Source: Zygnema cylindricum (lineage: Eukaryota; Streptophyta; Zygnematophyceae; Zygnematales; Zygnemataceae). From it: a stretch of 64,000 bases of DNA. Of this stretch, positions 22,100 through 32,495 are shown in pieces (position 1 is the stretch's first letter; each line of letters starts with the position of its first letter). The notes beneath the pieces are model-generated. The model saw nothing but the letters and a program-made list of their open reading frames with translations. It did no database searches and was not told where the DNA came from. The position numbers were made by a program, and so were the translations under genes. The stretch is from NCBI GenBank assembly GCA_037447655.1, contig JBBHKE010000775.1, positions 535,692 through 599,691 on the forward strand. The letters are read 5' to 3'.

Positions 22100-23148
22100 T
22101 GTAGAAACTAATGGTTTTATTAGTATTTTCTAGGTCTGAAAAGAAATATAGAAGTCGAGGCAGTCTATCTCTAACTTCTCTCTCCAACTCTCAAACTTGT
22201 CGCAGTCACTGAGAAATTGGAGAGGAAGCTAGAGCCATGGCTACCTTGGCTATCCTGAGGTTTACGGGAATTTTATATTAGGGATTATATATTTAATTAA
22301 AAGGTGTGTGCCGGCGGCAAGATTTGATCCTTGTACCTGCCGGCCGGCAAACACAATGTGGCCGGTAGCCTTAGCCGTTTCATCTAGCGGTAATGTTACG
22401 TAGCGTATAGTTTGATAATTATTTATATACGTATACAAGCGATAAACCATTTAACTAGAATTAATTACGGGATACATAGATCCAGTAATATGTAATGTAC
22501 GACTTACGGTACGGACATAAATCAGTACCGCGCATTTGTTTCGTAAATGAAACAAATACCGCGCATGTATTTATTACGGCTACGATTAAAGCCGAATTTA
22601 ATCGGACGGCCGGGATTAGCGCCGAGATCGCGGAGGAAGATTTCGGCGGTTTATGGCCATCGCCACATCGGATGACGCGTGGCTAAATTCCGTTGGATTG
22701 TGGAAACTCCGGAGATTATGGCACCGAATCCGGATTTGACATGTGTCGACATTTTGGCCATGTCGTACAATGTCCGTACATAAAGTACACCGGCAGCTGT
22801 ACTTTTGCGTACGGAACTCAATTCTGATTGGTTCCGTACATCAGTAGATAGAGTCTGTGAGAGAGATAGGACTTAGAAAAATTAGAAGATAGGACCCTCT
22901 CTCCCAGAGAGCTTCTGTACAAAAGGTCAACTTTGACCCTCCATAACTTACTGCTCAGGGGAGCAAATTCAGAGATTCTTTTTGCTATCGACTCAGGGGA
23001 GTCTTGTCTTCACAGGGGTGAAGTGGGTCAGAGTTTTTGTCTGCCAGGGTGGCAGTTATATTTGCTTAAACACAAAGGGGTCAGGATTATCCTAGAGGCT
23101 TCTTGGAAGCTGTCCACTCTGAGGACTTATGGAGGTCTCAGAGTTTCA
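22100..23148 (+). repeat. 5' LTR of the young copia element
   Basis: It has TG..CA termini. Its parts include an antisense tRNA-like block near 22300-22395, a run of seven GTAC motifs at 22764-22920, a TATA-like TGTACAAAAG near 22916, and the first eight gag codons at its very end (ATG at 23129). Confidence 0.95.
22764..22920 (+). promoter_or_regulatory. Cluster of seven GTAC motifs in the LTR promoter
   Basis: GTAC occurs at 22764, 22776, 22785, 22799, 22809, 22836 and 22917, just upstream of and at the probable TATA region. About 0.6 would be expected by chance in 157 bp. GTAC is the core site of SBP-domain transcription factors of green plants. That such factors bind here is inference. 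Confidence 0.45.
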
Positions 23149-24280
23149 GGTTATGGGCCCACCCTCTAGGGTGCCAATATTTAATGGAACTGGCTTCATA
23201 TACTGGGAAAGTATGATGATAGGAGCTCTATGCGAAAAAAGGTTTTGGGGGATAGTGATTGGACAATTGGGGCGTCCATCAAGTCTTGGAATTCCTCCAG
23301 GGTTTAAAGGAAGCAGATTCACCAGGAAAGAGGATTCACCTTCAACGGAGGAAACAAAGGAAGGAGAGGTGGTGGACAAAGGCAAGGAGAAGGAGGCGAC
23401 CACACCAATAGCAACTGGTTTAGCATTCATGTCACCTATTCCGAGGAACGAGGAGAATGATATTGAAACCTGGGACTTCAACAATATGGCGGCAAAGCAC
23501 TTCATCCTACGCCATCTCACTCAAGGACTTGCATGTCCTCATTTGCAGGTAGAGAGGGCATCCGATCTTTGGATGGCTGTCATAGAGATGTACCGAAGTG
23601 GTACGATTCAGCAACAACAGTTGGCTGATCAGAAAGTTAAGGAGTATGTATACAAAGGGGGAAATATGTTGGATTTTTGCAATGAGCTTGCTACACTCTT
23701 CATGGAGCTAGAGAGTGCGGGTAAAGTTTTTAGTGAAAAAGAAAAAGTTAACTGTTTACTAATGAAGTTACCTGATGAGTTCGAGAACATAGTCAACCGT
23801 GTGCAGGACTTGCCGGACTCAAGGTGGATATGGAACTCAGTGGTAGGGATGATTCTCGTTCGAGAGAATACGATTGAGATCCGAAGGGGAGGAAAGAGTG
23901 GCCAAGCCTTGGCAACAGCGACCGATTGGAGGAACAAGGATTCCCGGAAACCAGTCAGAAACTATGGGGGTAGGGAGCGGGAAAAACAGGTTGGCGAGTT
24001 CGAACCAAGGGCTCCCAAAGGTTTATGTCATTTTTGTAAGAAACCTGGGCACTATATGGCAGAGTGCACCAAGCTAACCGAGCTTCGGTTAAAGGAGGGG
24101 CAGACCGGTGGTACCCCGAGAGGAAAGAAAAAGGCCCTTGTCACACAGGTACTTGAGGCGGAATCCGAGGACGAGGACGATGAGCTCCTTTTGGATGAGG
24201 AGTTGGAGGCGAAAACTGAGGTTGAAATTCCACGAAGGCAGAAATGTGCTTACGGTGGATTGAAAGGTGAAGCAGGCTAG
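23129..24280 (+). CDS. gag: Copia gag (nucleocapsid) protein
   Basis: The open frame of 383 codons starts either at ATG 23129, inside the LTR, or at ATG 23153, inside the primer site. Residues 9-40 (MGPPSRVPIF..TGFIYWESMM) match the start of the other gags here. A helical middle follows (LMKLPDEFENIVNRVQDLPD near residues 210-230), then a CCHC zinc knuckle CHFCKKPGHYMAEC at residues 300-313, and an acidic tail. It should form the virus-like particle and package the element RNA in the cytoplasm. The frame ends at a TAG where the copy at 32496-38957 has a tryptophan codon (TGG), just before the protease motif. Confidence 0.9.
   Translation: MEVSEFQVMGPPSRVPIFNGTGFIYWESMMIGALCEKRFWGIVIGQLGRPSSLGIPPGFKGSRFTRKEDSPSTEETKEGEVVDKGKEKEATTPIATGLAFMSPIPRNEENDIETWDFNNMAAKHFILRHLTQGLACPHLQVERASDLWMAVIEMYRSGTIQQQQLADQKVKEYVYKGGNMLDFCNELATLFMELESAGKVFSEKEKVNCLLMKLPDEFENIVNRVQDLPDSRWIWNSVVGMILVRENTIEIRRGGKSGQALATATDWRNKDSRKPVRNYGGREREKQVGEFEPRAPKGLCHFCKKPGHYMAECTKLTELRLKEGQTGGTPRGKKKALVTQVLEAESEDEDDELLLDEELEAKTEVEIPRRQKCAYGGLKGEAG
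23149..23162 (+). promoter_or_regulatory. Primer-binding site, initiator tRNA-Met anticodon arm
   Basis: GGTTATGGGCCCAC abuts the LTR end and is complementary over 14 bases to the anticodon arm of plant initiator tRNA-Met. Being complementary to the CAU anticodon, it necessarily contains ATG (23153-23155), which is in frame with gag. Confidence 0.9.
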
Positions 24281-25171
24281 ATTATAGATTCAGGTGCCTC
24301 AATGCACATGTGTAAGGATAGACACCTGTTCACTAAGATAAGAAAGATTCCCACCGTAGAGATAGAGTACGGGGATGGGAGGATAGTCACCACTACTCTT
24401 GTAGGATCGGTAGATCTGAAAGTGTTAGTTGAAGGAAAGACATCCATATTAACATTCTCCGATGTATTGTTTATTCCGGAGCTGAACAAAAACCTTATCT
24501 CTACATCAGTATTAGATGATAAGGGTTTTTTCACTAGCACTAGGGAAGGAGTCTTTACTGCTAGTTTTGAGGAGGATGTCTATTTCATTGCTGAGAAAGG
24601 TAGCCATGGGATGTTTAGGCTGATCTTAAGTAATGAAACGAAGAAACTTTATTATGCTGGTGTTCATGATATTATGATGTGGCATAAGAGGCTTGGGCAT
24701 GTGAATCTAGATAAGTTAAGAGAGATGAAAAAGATGGGAGTGGTGGAAGGGATTCAGTTCAGTGAGAGTGATGATATAAGTGATTGTAGTGGGTGTGCTC
24801 AAGGTAAAGCACACAGATTACCCTTTCCAAAAACAGCCACCTACAAGGGAGAAAAACTTCTAGATCTAGTACACACAGATATTTGGGGACCGGCTAGAGT
24901 GCCCTCACCGGGGGGGAAGAGATTTATGATGACTATAACTGATGATTGGTCTCGGTATTCCCGAGTATATTTTTTGAAAAACAAGTCAGAAGCTGAGGAC
25001 TGTTTTAGACAATATAAAGCATGGAGCGAAAAACTCCATGAAACTCCAATCAAGAGAGTAAGGAGTGACAATGGTGGAGAGTATACTTCTAACCAGTTTG
25101 AGGATTTTTTGAGGGAAGATGGGGTTCAACACCAAAAGACAGTGCCAGAAAATCCTGAACAGAATGGGTAG
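24281..25171 (+). CDS. pol: Copia protease, GAG-pre-integrase and integrase core
   Basis: This is the same frame as gag, after the TAG. It opens with the aspartic protease motif IIDSGASMHMCKDRHLF. The GAG-pre-integrase/zinc region MMWHKRLGHVNLDKLREMKK with CSGCAQGKAHRLPFPK follows (the HHCC ligands). The integrase catalytic core has HTDIWGPARVPSPGGKRF (first Asp) and SDNGGEYTSNQF (second Asp). Reading stops in PENPEQNG then TAG, one base out of step with the downstream frame that would carry the catalytic Glu region (VAERLNRTL). The protein processes gag-pol and inserts DNA, provided the shift is bridged. Confidence 0.85.
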   Translation: MIDSGASMHMCKDRHLFTKIRKIPTVEIEYGDGRIVTTTLVGSVDLKVLVEGKTSILTFSDVLFIPELNKNLISTSVLDDKGFFTSTREGVFTASFEEDVYFIAEKGSHGMFRLILSNETKKLYYAGVHDIMMWHKRLGHVNLDKLREMKKMGVVEGIQFSESDDISDCSGCAQGKAHRLPFPKTATYKGEKLLDLVHTDIWGPARVPSPGGKRFMMTITDDWSRYSRVYFLKNKSEAEDCFRQYKAWSEKLHETPIKRVRSDNGGEYTSNQFEDFLREDGVQHQKTVPENPEQNG

Positions 25172-27486
25172 CTGAAAGGTTAAATAGAACACTAAGTGAT
25201 AGTGCTAGAAGTATGTTGTCGGATAAGAAGATAGGAAAAAGGTTTTGGGCAGAAGCAATGAACTGTGCTAATTACCTCAAAAATAGAGTTCTTACTTCAG
25301 CTATAAAAGATCAAACACCTTATGAGAGATGGACAGGCCGGAAACCAGACTTATCTCATTTAAAGGTTTTCGGCAGTCAAGTATTCAGTCTAGATACTGA
25401 TCGGTCCAATTGGAAGCTAGATCCTAAGGGAAAACCGGGATACTTATTAGGATATGATGAGGATGTTAAAGGATATAGAGTTTATGATCTAAAAAGAGAA
25501 GATATAATCTTAGTAAAGCATCTAGTAGTTATGGATGAAGGAAAGTCTGTGGATCCCTTCAAATATACAAAGTCAGTAAAAATCAGATTTGAGTCAGAAA
25601 ATTCTGATGACTTTGAGCTTCCTAACTATCCAGGTTTTAGAGACGATGACATTCTTGCAGGAACAAATCAGACCGAAAAGGACTCGGCTGTGGAAACTCC
25701 AGTGACAACTCTACTCGAAGCGGAAGACGTGGTGGAAATTGATTCGGAATCAAGGGATAGGGGAGAAGCCGAGTTTGTTCGAAAGAATCCACGAGAACCA
25801 TCTATTCCGGCCTCAGATTTTGAGGGAGGGAGGAGAAGTAGCAAAAGACTGCAAGAAAAACAGGTTAATAACAAGGTAACTAAACTATCTCATCAAGATG
25901 AACCTCAAACTTATCGAGAGGCGATGACTTGTCCAGAAAGAAACCGGTGGAAGACAGCCATCAATGAGGAGATGGCTTCAATCATGGCAGCCGATACTTG
26001 GGAGCTGGTGGACTGTCCACCTAACCGAAAACCAATCGGTTGTAAGTGGGTTTTCAAACTGAAACTGAACCCAGATAACACAATCGAGCGCTACAAGGCC
26101 AGATTAGTGGCAAAGGGATTTACACAAAAGAAAGGAATTGACTACGAGGAAACCTTTGCCCCGGTGGTCAGATTTCCCTCGGTCCGCATACTTCTCAGTT
26201 TAGCAGCGGCGGAAGACATGGAAGTGCACCAGATGGACATCAAAACAGCCTTTTTGCATGGAGAATTAGAAGAGGAGATCTTCATGCGACAACCCGAAGG
26301 GTTTGTGGAAGAAGGAGAGGAGAGTAAGGTATGCCGGCTGATTAAATCTCTTTATGGTTTGAAACAGGCGCCCCGACAGTGGAATAAGAAGCTTGATGAG
26401 TTTCTTACCGGTCTAGGATATATTCGGATCAGCTCAGATCACTCAATCTATGTTTTCGAAGATGAGGAAGGTTTTATATTTATTGCAATTTATGTTGATG
26501 ATTTGCTTGTTTTAAGTAAATCAATGGAAAAAATTAATAAACTGAAAACCGATCTTAAGGGGAGATTTGAAATGAAGGATATGGGGGAAGCAAAATATAT
26601 TTTGGGAATTCAAGTAGAGAGAGACCGAAAAAGAAAAATTATAAGATTGACTCAAAAGGAAGCAATAGGAAACATGCTTGAAAAATTTCAAATGGATAAA
26701 GCTAATAGTTGCACAACTCCAATGGAATTGAAGAAGGGAAGTGAGGGGAGTGAGGAAGAAGGAGTCATAGTCTTAGACGAGGAATTATCTCCTGAAGAAG
26801 AGAAGTTCATGCAGACTATTCCTTACAGGCAAGTAGTGGGAAGTCTAATCTATTTTATGAATTGTACCCGACCGGATTTAGCTGCAGCTGTAGGAGTGCT
26901 GAGTAGAAGTCTAAATGCTCCCACTAAGAAGGATTGGGAGGCAGCTAAGAGAGTCCTTAGATACTTGGTAGGAACTAGAGATCTATGGTTGCATTTGGGT
27001 GGGGAGAATACTGACATCACTACTTGGAGTGATGCCAGTTATGGTGATGCTCCGATGAGGAGATGCACTTCTGGATATGTATTATATGTGGGTGATGGGG
27101 CTTGCTGTTGGAGTAGCAAACAGCAAAAGGTTATTGCTCAGTCCACCATGGAGGCTGAGTATATGGCCTCTTGCTCTGCTGTAAAAGAATTGATGTGGGT
27201 CAAGTCTTTGCTTGGTGAGCTTGGTCACCTTAAGAGTGGTGTGCAGAAAATATTTTGTGATAATCAGGCAGCAATCGCTATTTCTGCCAATCCTAAACAC
27301 CATTTTAAAGCCAAACACATGGACATCAGACTCAGCTTTGTTAGAGAGAAAGTAGAAAACAAAATAATCAGTTTAGAGTACAGACCAGATAGTGAGATGG
27401 TAGCAGATATGATGACCAAACCTGTGCCTTCCCCTAAGCTAATTTTTTGCAGGGAGAAGTGTGGTCTGAAATTAAAGATTGACTAG
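25172..27486 (+). CDS. pol: Copia integrase C-part, reverse transcriptase and RNase H
   Basis: It is open for over 750 codons in the -1 frame relative to the upstream part. From the shift it reads AERLNRTLSDSARSMLSDKK (integrase end), then a linker with SIPASDFEGGRRSSKRL. The reverse transcriptase follows (CKWVFKLKLNPDNTIERYKA, QMDIKTAFLHGELEEEIFMR, YVDDLLVLSK near 26490-26520), then RNase H (TTWSDASYGDAPMRRCTSGY, MEAEYMASCSA, CDNQAAIAISANPKHHFKAK). All key motifs look intact. The first ATG in this frame is 25213, but independent initiation there would lose part of integrase. Confidence 0.9.
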
Positions 27487-27499
27487 AAAATAAGGGGAG
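27487..27499 (+). promoter_or_regulatory. Polypurine tract of the young element
   Basis: AAAATAAGGGGAG, ending directly at the 3' LTR, is the expected primer site for plus-strand DNA synthesis. The same AGGGGAG core precedes every copia 3' LTR in this window except the minus-strand copy at 19404, where it reads AGAGGGAG. Confidence 0.85.
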
Positions 27500-28548
27500 T
27501 GTAGAAACTAATGGTTTTATTAGTATTTTCTAGGTCTGAAAAGAAATATAGAAGTCGAGGCAGTCTATCTCTAACTTCTCTCTCCAACTCTCAAACTTGT
27601 CGCAGTCACTGAGAAATTGGAGAGGAAGCTAGAGCCATGGCTACCTTGGCTATCCTGAGGTTTACGGGAATTTTATATTAGGGATTATATATTTAATTAA
27701 AAGGTGTGTGTCGGCGGCAAGATTTGATCCTTGTACCTGCCGGCCGGCAAACACAATGTGGCCGGTAGCCTTAGCCGTTTCATCTAGCGGTAATGTTACG
27801 TAGCGTATAGTTTGATAATTATTTATATACGTATACAAGCGATAAACCATTTAACTAGAATTAATTACGGGATACATAGATCCAGTAATATGTAATGTAC
27901 GACTTACGGTACGGACATAAATCAGTACCGCGCATTTGTTTCGTAAATGAAACAAATACCGCGCATGTATTTATTACGGCTACGATTAAAGCCGAATTTA
28001 ATCGGACGGCCGGGATTAGCGCCGAGATCGCGGAGGAAGATTTCGGCGGTTTATGGCCATCGCCACATCGGATGACGCGTGGCAAAATTCCGTTGGATTG
28101 TGGAAACTCCGGAGATTATGGCACCGAATCCGGATTTGACATGTGTCGACATTTTGGCCATGTCGTACAATGTCCGTACATAAAGTACACCGGCAGCTGT
28201 ACTTTTGCGTACGGAACTCAATTCTGATTGGTTCCGTACATCAGTAGATAGAGTCTGTGAGAGAGATAGGACTTAGAAAAATTAGAAGATAGGACCCTCT
28301 CTCCCAGAGAGCTTCTGTACAAAAGGTCAACTTTGACCCTCCATAACTTACTGCTCAGGGGAGCAAATTCAGAGATTCTTTTTGCTATCGACTCAGGGGA
28401 GTCTTGTCTTCACAGGGGTGAAGTTGGTCAGAGTTTTTGTCTGCCAGGGTGGCAGTTATATTTGCTTAAACACAAAGGGGTCAGGATTATCCTAGAGGCT
28501 TCTTGGAAGCTGTCCACTCTGAGGACTTATGGAGGTCTCAGAGTTTCA
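27500..28548 (+). repeat. 3' LTR of the young copia element
   Basis: It is 1,049 bp and differs from the 5' LTR at only three positions. It is followed by the second TGAAG of the target duplication at 28549-28553. Confidence 0.95.
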
Positions 28549-28553
28549 TGAAG

Positions 28554-29911
28554 CGGCACAGGTTGGAAGGCGGTACGTCTAGATTGTCACAAAAACTCAT
28601 GCGACGTCACAAGCAACTTCAAAAAATAACATGCGTCATCACATATTGTAGATGTTCACAACTGTCACGCCCATTGTCAAGGTATACAATTGTCACACAC
28701 TTAACTAAATATGTCGTTGTTACACATAGGGACACTCGAAATCTGGGTCAGCCGGATCTGCGCTAAAAACCAAAGTTATTTCTTTAAGTTTCAAGTACAT
28801 GGAAACGTACCCTAACACTGATAACGATTCATGGTGTACAGTCTAGATAAAATGATTGCGCCGCATATACGGAAATACAATTGACCTATAGGTCAACGAC
28901 TCAACATTTACGCCTAGACCCATGTAGTCAAATAACGTCTAAAAACTAGTAAAATACAGTACGAATGGTTGTAAGCGTAACGATTTCCATTAAATATCCC
29001 ACTCTTTCGCTGATGGTTGTTCACCTTTAACAAAAAAAATCATCTTTATTGCAAAACGATGGAAAGACCACCCACCTACAAAAAGGGTAAAATCAGAAAA
29101 AAACATTGTTTAAACAATTGTCCGATTTTTAATTTGAGACCGTCAATCGCAAGTTGAAAATCTTACCTTTCAATAAGAAACAAATGGTCAAATCTATAAT
29201 CTAACAAGTGTGTACGGAGAAATTATTTTTTTAATGGCAAAAAAAACATTAACCCTAATAGCGATTCATGGTGTAGTTATCACACAACCGACTAATATAG
29301 TACCGCGTGATAGACATAAAAGACAATCAGAATGGGCTCACAATAACATAAATGTCTCAATGCGCAAGCAAAAGTTATATCAAATCAAACATTGAAACAC
29401 ATTGAAAGCCCATTATCCAAGAGAGAGGCAAATTGAATACCCAATCTAATAAACTCATATTATCTCAATGCTTTACTCAAACATTACTCATACAATTCTC
29501 TATCTTAATTCTCTTTTATATATCTCTTGAAATTTCTCTTGATTGATTCTCTATAACTCACTCAATGGAATTTTATCTCAGCCGCGGAAACAATAAAGAA
29601 CACTATCTTTAGAAGCACCAATATGTACCTAGAAGCAAATATGGTACAAAACAGATTGAAACTACTTGAAATGAAATTGACAAAGTCCTGCACGGCAAAC
29701 TTAACTACCACGAAACAAAACTACTAGACGTACTACGCACGAAACAAAACTTCTCGAAATAATGTACAAGAACTCAAACAAAATTAACAAGTCAAATCTA
29801 ATCTACTCGTGTACATGCAAAACGTACAAGCACAAATTACTAAATCAAACTAAATGAATCTAAATCAAATATGTGAATCAATGCATGACCAAATCTAAAT
29901 CCACATTAAAC
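28554..29911. other. No gene seen; repeat-flank sequence
   Basis: AT-rich sequence without recognisable coding content. Copies of the CTAATAGCGATTCATGGTGTA-type repeat end occur near 28805-28835 and 29253-29275, beside sequence similar to the MITE at 56067-56284. Confidence 0.5.
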
Positions 29912-30850
29912 TGGTGATATGTGTACGGATAACATATGTTTTAAGTGGCCAAAAAAGTATGGGAATTGCTTATCACAAAGACATTTTTTGCTTCGCGCAA
30001 GTAGTTGTCAAAAATTGTACATTTGTCGTACAGTTTCGTACAAGCTACGTGCCTTTAAGTTCAATTTTGACGGTCAATCCGTCGAACAACTTTGACAGGC
30101 GTAATATTGTAATGGTGGTTAAAAAAGCGTCGCGCTAGCAAATGTCGACCGTTATAAAAAAAAAACCAATTCATACGGCCGTCGCAGGTTTACTGTAATA
30201 GAACTCCGGCAGCCACATATGAATAAAATGGCTGCGCGCAGGTAGTTTGTCACTTTATGTCTGTGAAAGCACACACCGACATTTGACTTAGCCGCAAAAA
30301 TGAAATCTACTACGTGAAGACGCGTCATTTTAGTTTCATTGATATTTATACTCAGGTACGTTTTTTTAATTTTGTACGAAGTTTATTTCGTTTCGTGCGA
30401 GTTTATGCATGTTGTACGTCGCCCTTTAATTTGTGTCCAAGTTCAGTATAACGGTTCGCGAGTAGATTTCATTTTTGTGGCTAAGTCAAATGTCGCTCTG
30501 TGCTTTCACGGACGTGAAGTGACAAACTACATGCGCGCAACCATTTTAGTTATATGTGGTTGCCGCAGTTTTGTTACAGTAAACTTGCGCCGACTGTGTG
30601 AATTGTTTTTTTTTTTATAAAGATCGACGTTTGCAAGCGCGACACTTTTTTAACCGCTAGTACAATATCCCGCCAGTCAAAGTTGTTCGACGGATTGACC
30701 GTCAAATCTGAACCTAAAGGTACGCAACTTATACGAAACTGTACTTTGAATGTACAATTTCAAACAACTACCTGCGCGCAGCAAAAATGGTCTTTGCGAT
30801 TAGCAATTCCCAAAAGTATTAACACTAATAGCGATACAAACTATACTATA
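29912..30850. mobile_element. Large foldback element with arms of about 400 bp
   Basis: Sequence from about 29930 to 30310 is repeated inverted from about 30460 to 30850. Examples are GGGAATTGCTTATCACAAAG near 29961 against the inverse at 30790-30812, and GACGGTCAATCCGTCGAACA near 30070 against its exact inverse near 30690. The spacer is about 150 bp. No transposase frame is seen. A single diverged arm occurs at 42180-42580. Borders are approximate. Confidence 0.75.
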
Positions 30851-31176
30851 CTGGAAAAAGTAACAACCTGTGTTCTGATTGCAAACTGACCTGGTATTTA
30901 GACCTAGTATTTAGTGCCATGGAAGATTTTCGTACGATTATTGGCACCTCCCGATGGAAGAACAACCTAAAATCTCGTTCATCCGTACAATCATACATAC
31001 GGCAATGACACTTGCCAATCTCCCAAAATGTTGGTCAAACGTTTTGATTGCTAGAAAAAATAACAAATGCTTTTAACTTTATGTGAAAACGAAGGCTCAA
31101 CGCCTGACATAGATCTTAACTGATTTTATCATTATCCGTACAGTTTCTATTACCTGTCATTTCTCATCACACCTGT

Positions 31177-31926
31177 TGTTCTACAACCACCGGTGCAGGT
31201 GGAGGATCAGCAATAGTAGTAGAAGTAGACATGATACTCTCTCAGAAGCTTATCAAGAATCCTACCAAACTATTGTTTACAAGTGCTCACCAAATCTTAT
31301 ACACGCATCCAAACTTCACAAAGCTCTATCAAAGTATAGAGCAACATAAACACTGACAACTCCCAAAGTTTCAATACAATTGACCCGACAACGCTCAAGT
31401 AATAATACTCAGAAGTTTCCCAAAAACTGTCTGCAATTTTACTACTTGGAAGTCTGGATACATAATGTGTTTTGAGTCCTAAGTCTTATACTTGTGTTGT
31501 ACCGGCGATACCAGTGTACCTGAGAGGTACGTCAAGCTACCAAGCTAATATTAATCTGTTGAGCTACCACTGAGCTACCACTAAGCTACCACTGAGCTAC
31601 ACACTAAGTTGAGGTTTGTTGACTTGATTCATATCAATCGCATCTCCGTTGTCCCTTACCGAATCATATCCAAGATAACAGCCGCTGCGTTGTCTTTACA
31701 GATCATATCCAAAATAACCGCAGCTGCGTTGTCCTGTCTGTGTTGGAGCTTCGCTGTTGCGCTGCTCTGTCTGCATACCAGCTACGCTGCTGCGCTGCTC
31801 TGTCTGCATAGCAGTTGCGTTGTCCTATACTGCACTCAAGTGATGACGCATATCCTTAAACTACAAATTATTAACTTTCTACCGTTCTACTTATTTGCTG
31901 AGGCTGAAAGCTTTCCAGAAACAACA
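31177..31926 (-). repeat. 3' LTR of the older minus-strand copia (750 bp)
   Basis: Minus reading starts TGTTGTTTCTGG after the polypurine tract AGGGGAG and ends GTTGTAGAACA. It contains GAGCTACCACT-type short repeats near 31560-31600 and CTGCGTTGTCCTGTCTG-type blocks near 31690-31830. Confidence 0.85.
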
Positions 31927-32095
31927 CTCCCCTAAAGCTTTAGACGCAGTATACCGGCGCAGGTGCGATGACCAACTAGCGCAGCATCGCAGCATAGCAA
32001 TATAACAATTAGCAAGCCAACGAGTCCCACTACATCTCAATGTTAAACATATCGAAGCGTGGCAGTATAGCAGTGCAGCAATCCAGCTATTCACT

Positions 32096-32242
32096 TAATA
32101 CCATTGCGTCCCTACAATACTTCCGCTTAGGAGCAAGAAGGGCTTTAGTGAGAATATCATCAATCTTGTTTCCATCTTGCAAATAACATAATTTAATCAC
32201 TCTAGAGAACACTTTTTCACTTAAAAAATATAATCTTACATC
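32096..32242 (-). pseudogene. C-terminal RNase H fragment of the older copia
   Basis: On the minus strand the frame reads VIKLCYLQDGNKIDDILTKA then LLAPKRKYCRDAMVLSE and a stop, the typical end of a copia polyprotein. Upstream it runs straight into LTR sequence at 32243, so the rest of RNase H and all of reverse transcriptase are gone. Confidence 0.75.
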
Positions 32243-32495
32243 TGAAACTCTGAGACCTTCATAAGTCCTCAGAGTGGACAACTTCCTAGAAACCTCTAAG
32301 ATAACCCTGACCCCTTTGTGTTTCAGCAAAATCAACTGCCACCTTGGCAGACAATAACTTTGACCACCTTCACCCCTGTAGAGAGAAGACTCCTATGAGT
32401 CGATAGCAAAAAGAATCTCTTTATTTGCTCCCCTAAGCAGTTAGTTGTAGAGGGTCAAAGTTGACCTTTTGTGCAGAAGCTCTCTGGGAGCGAGG
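32243..32495 (-). repeat. Inverted LTR end fragment (253 bp)
   Basis: The plus strand starts TGAAACTCTGAGACC, the exact inverse of the GAGTTTCA end of the young-family LTR, and runs back to the GAGAGCTTCTG region. It is joined head to head to the 5' LTR at 32496. It marks a second insertion of the same family in the opposite direction. Confidence 0.8.

Larger units (their letters stand above)
22100..28548 (+). mobile_element. Young Ty1/copia element with a 5-bp target duplication
   Basis: The two LTRs are 22100-23148 and 27500-28548, each 1,049 bp, with TGTAG..TTTCA ends. I find three differences between them (22311/27711, 22684/28084, 23025/28425), about 0.3 percent, so insertion was recent. 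TGAAG occurs at 22095-22099 and again at 28549-28553, a 5-bp target duplication. Internal order is primer site, gag, protease, integrase, reverse transcriptase, RNase H and polypurine tract, the copia order. The coding part is open except for one TAG near 24278 and one -1 shift near 25167. Confidence 0.95.
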
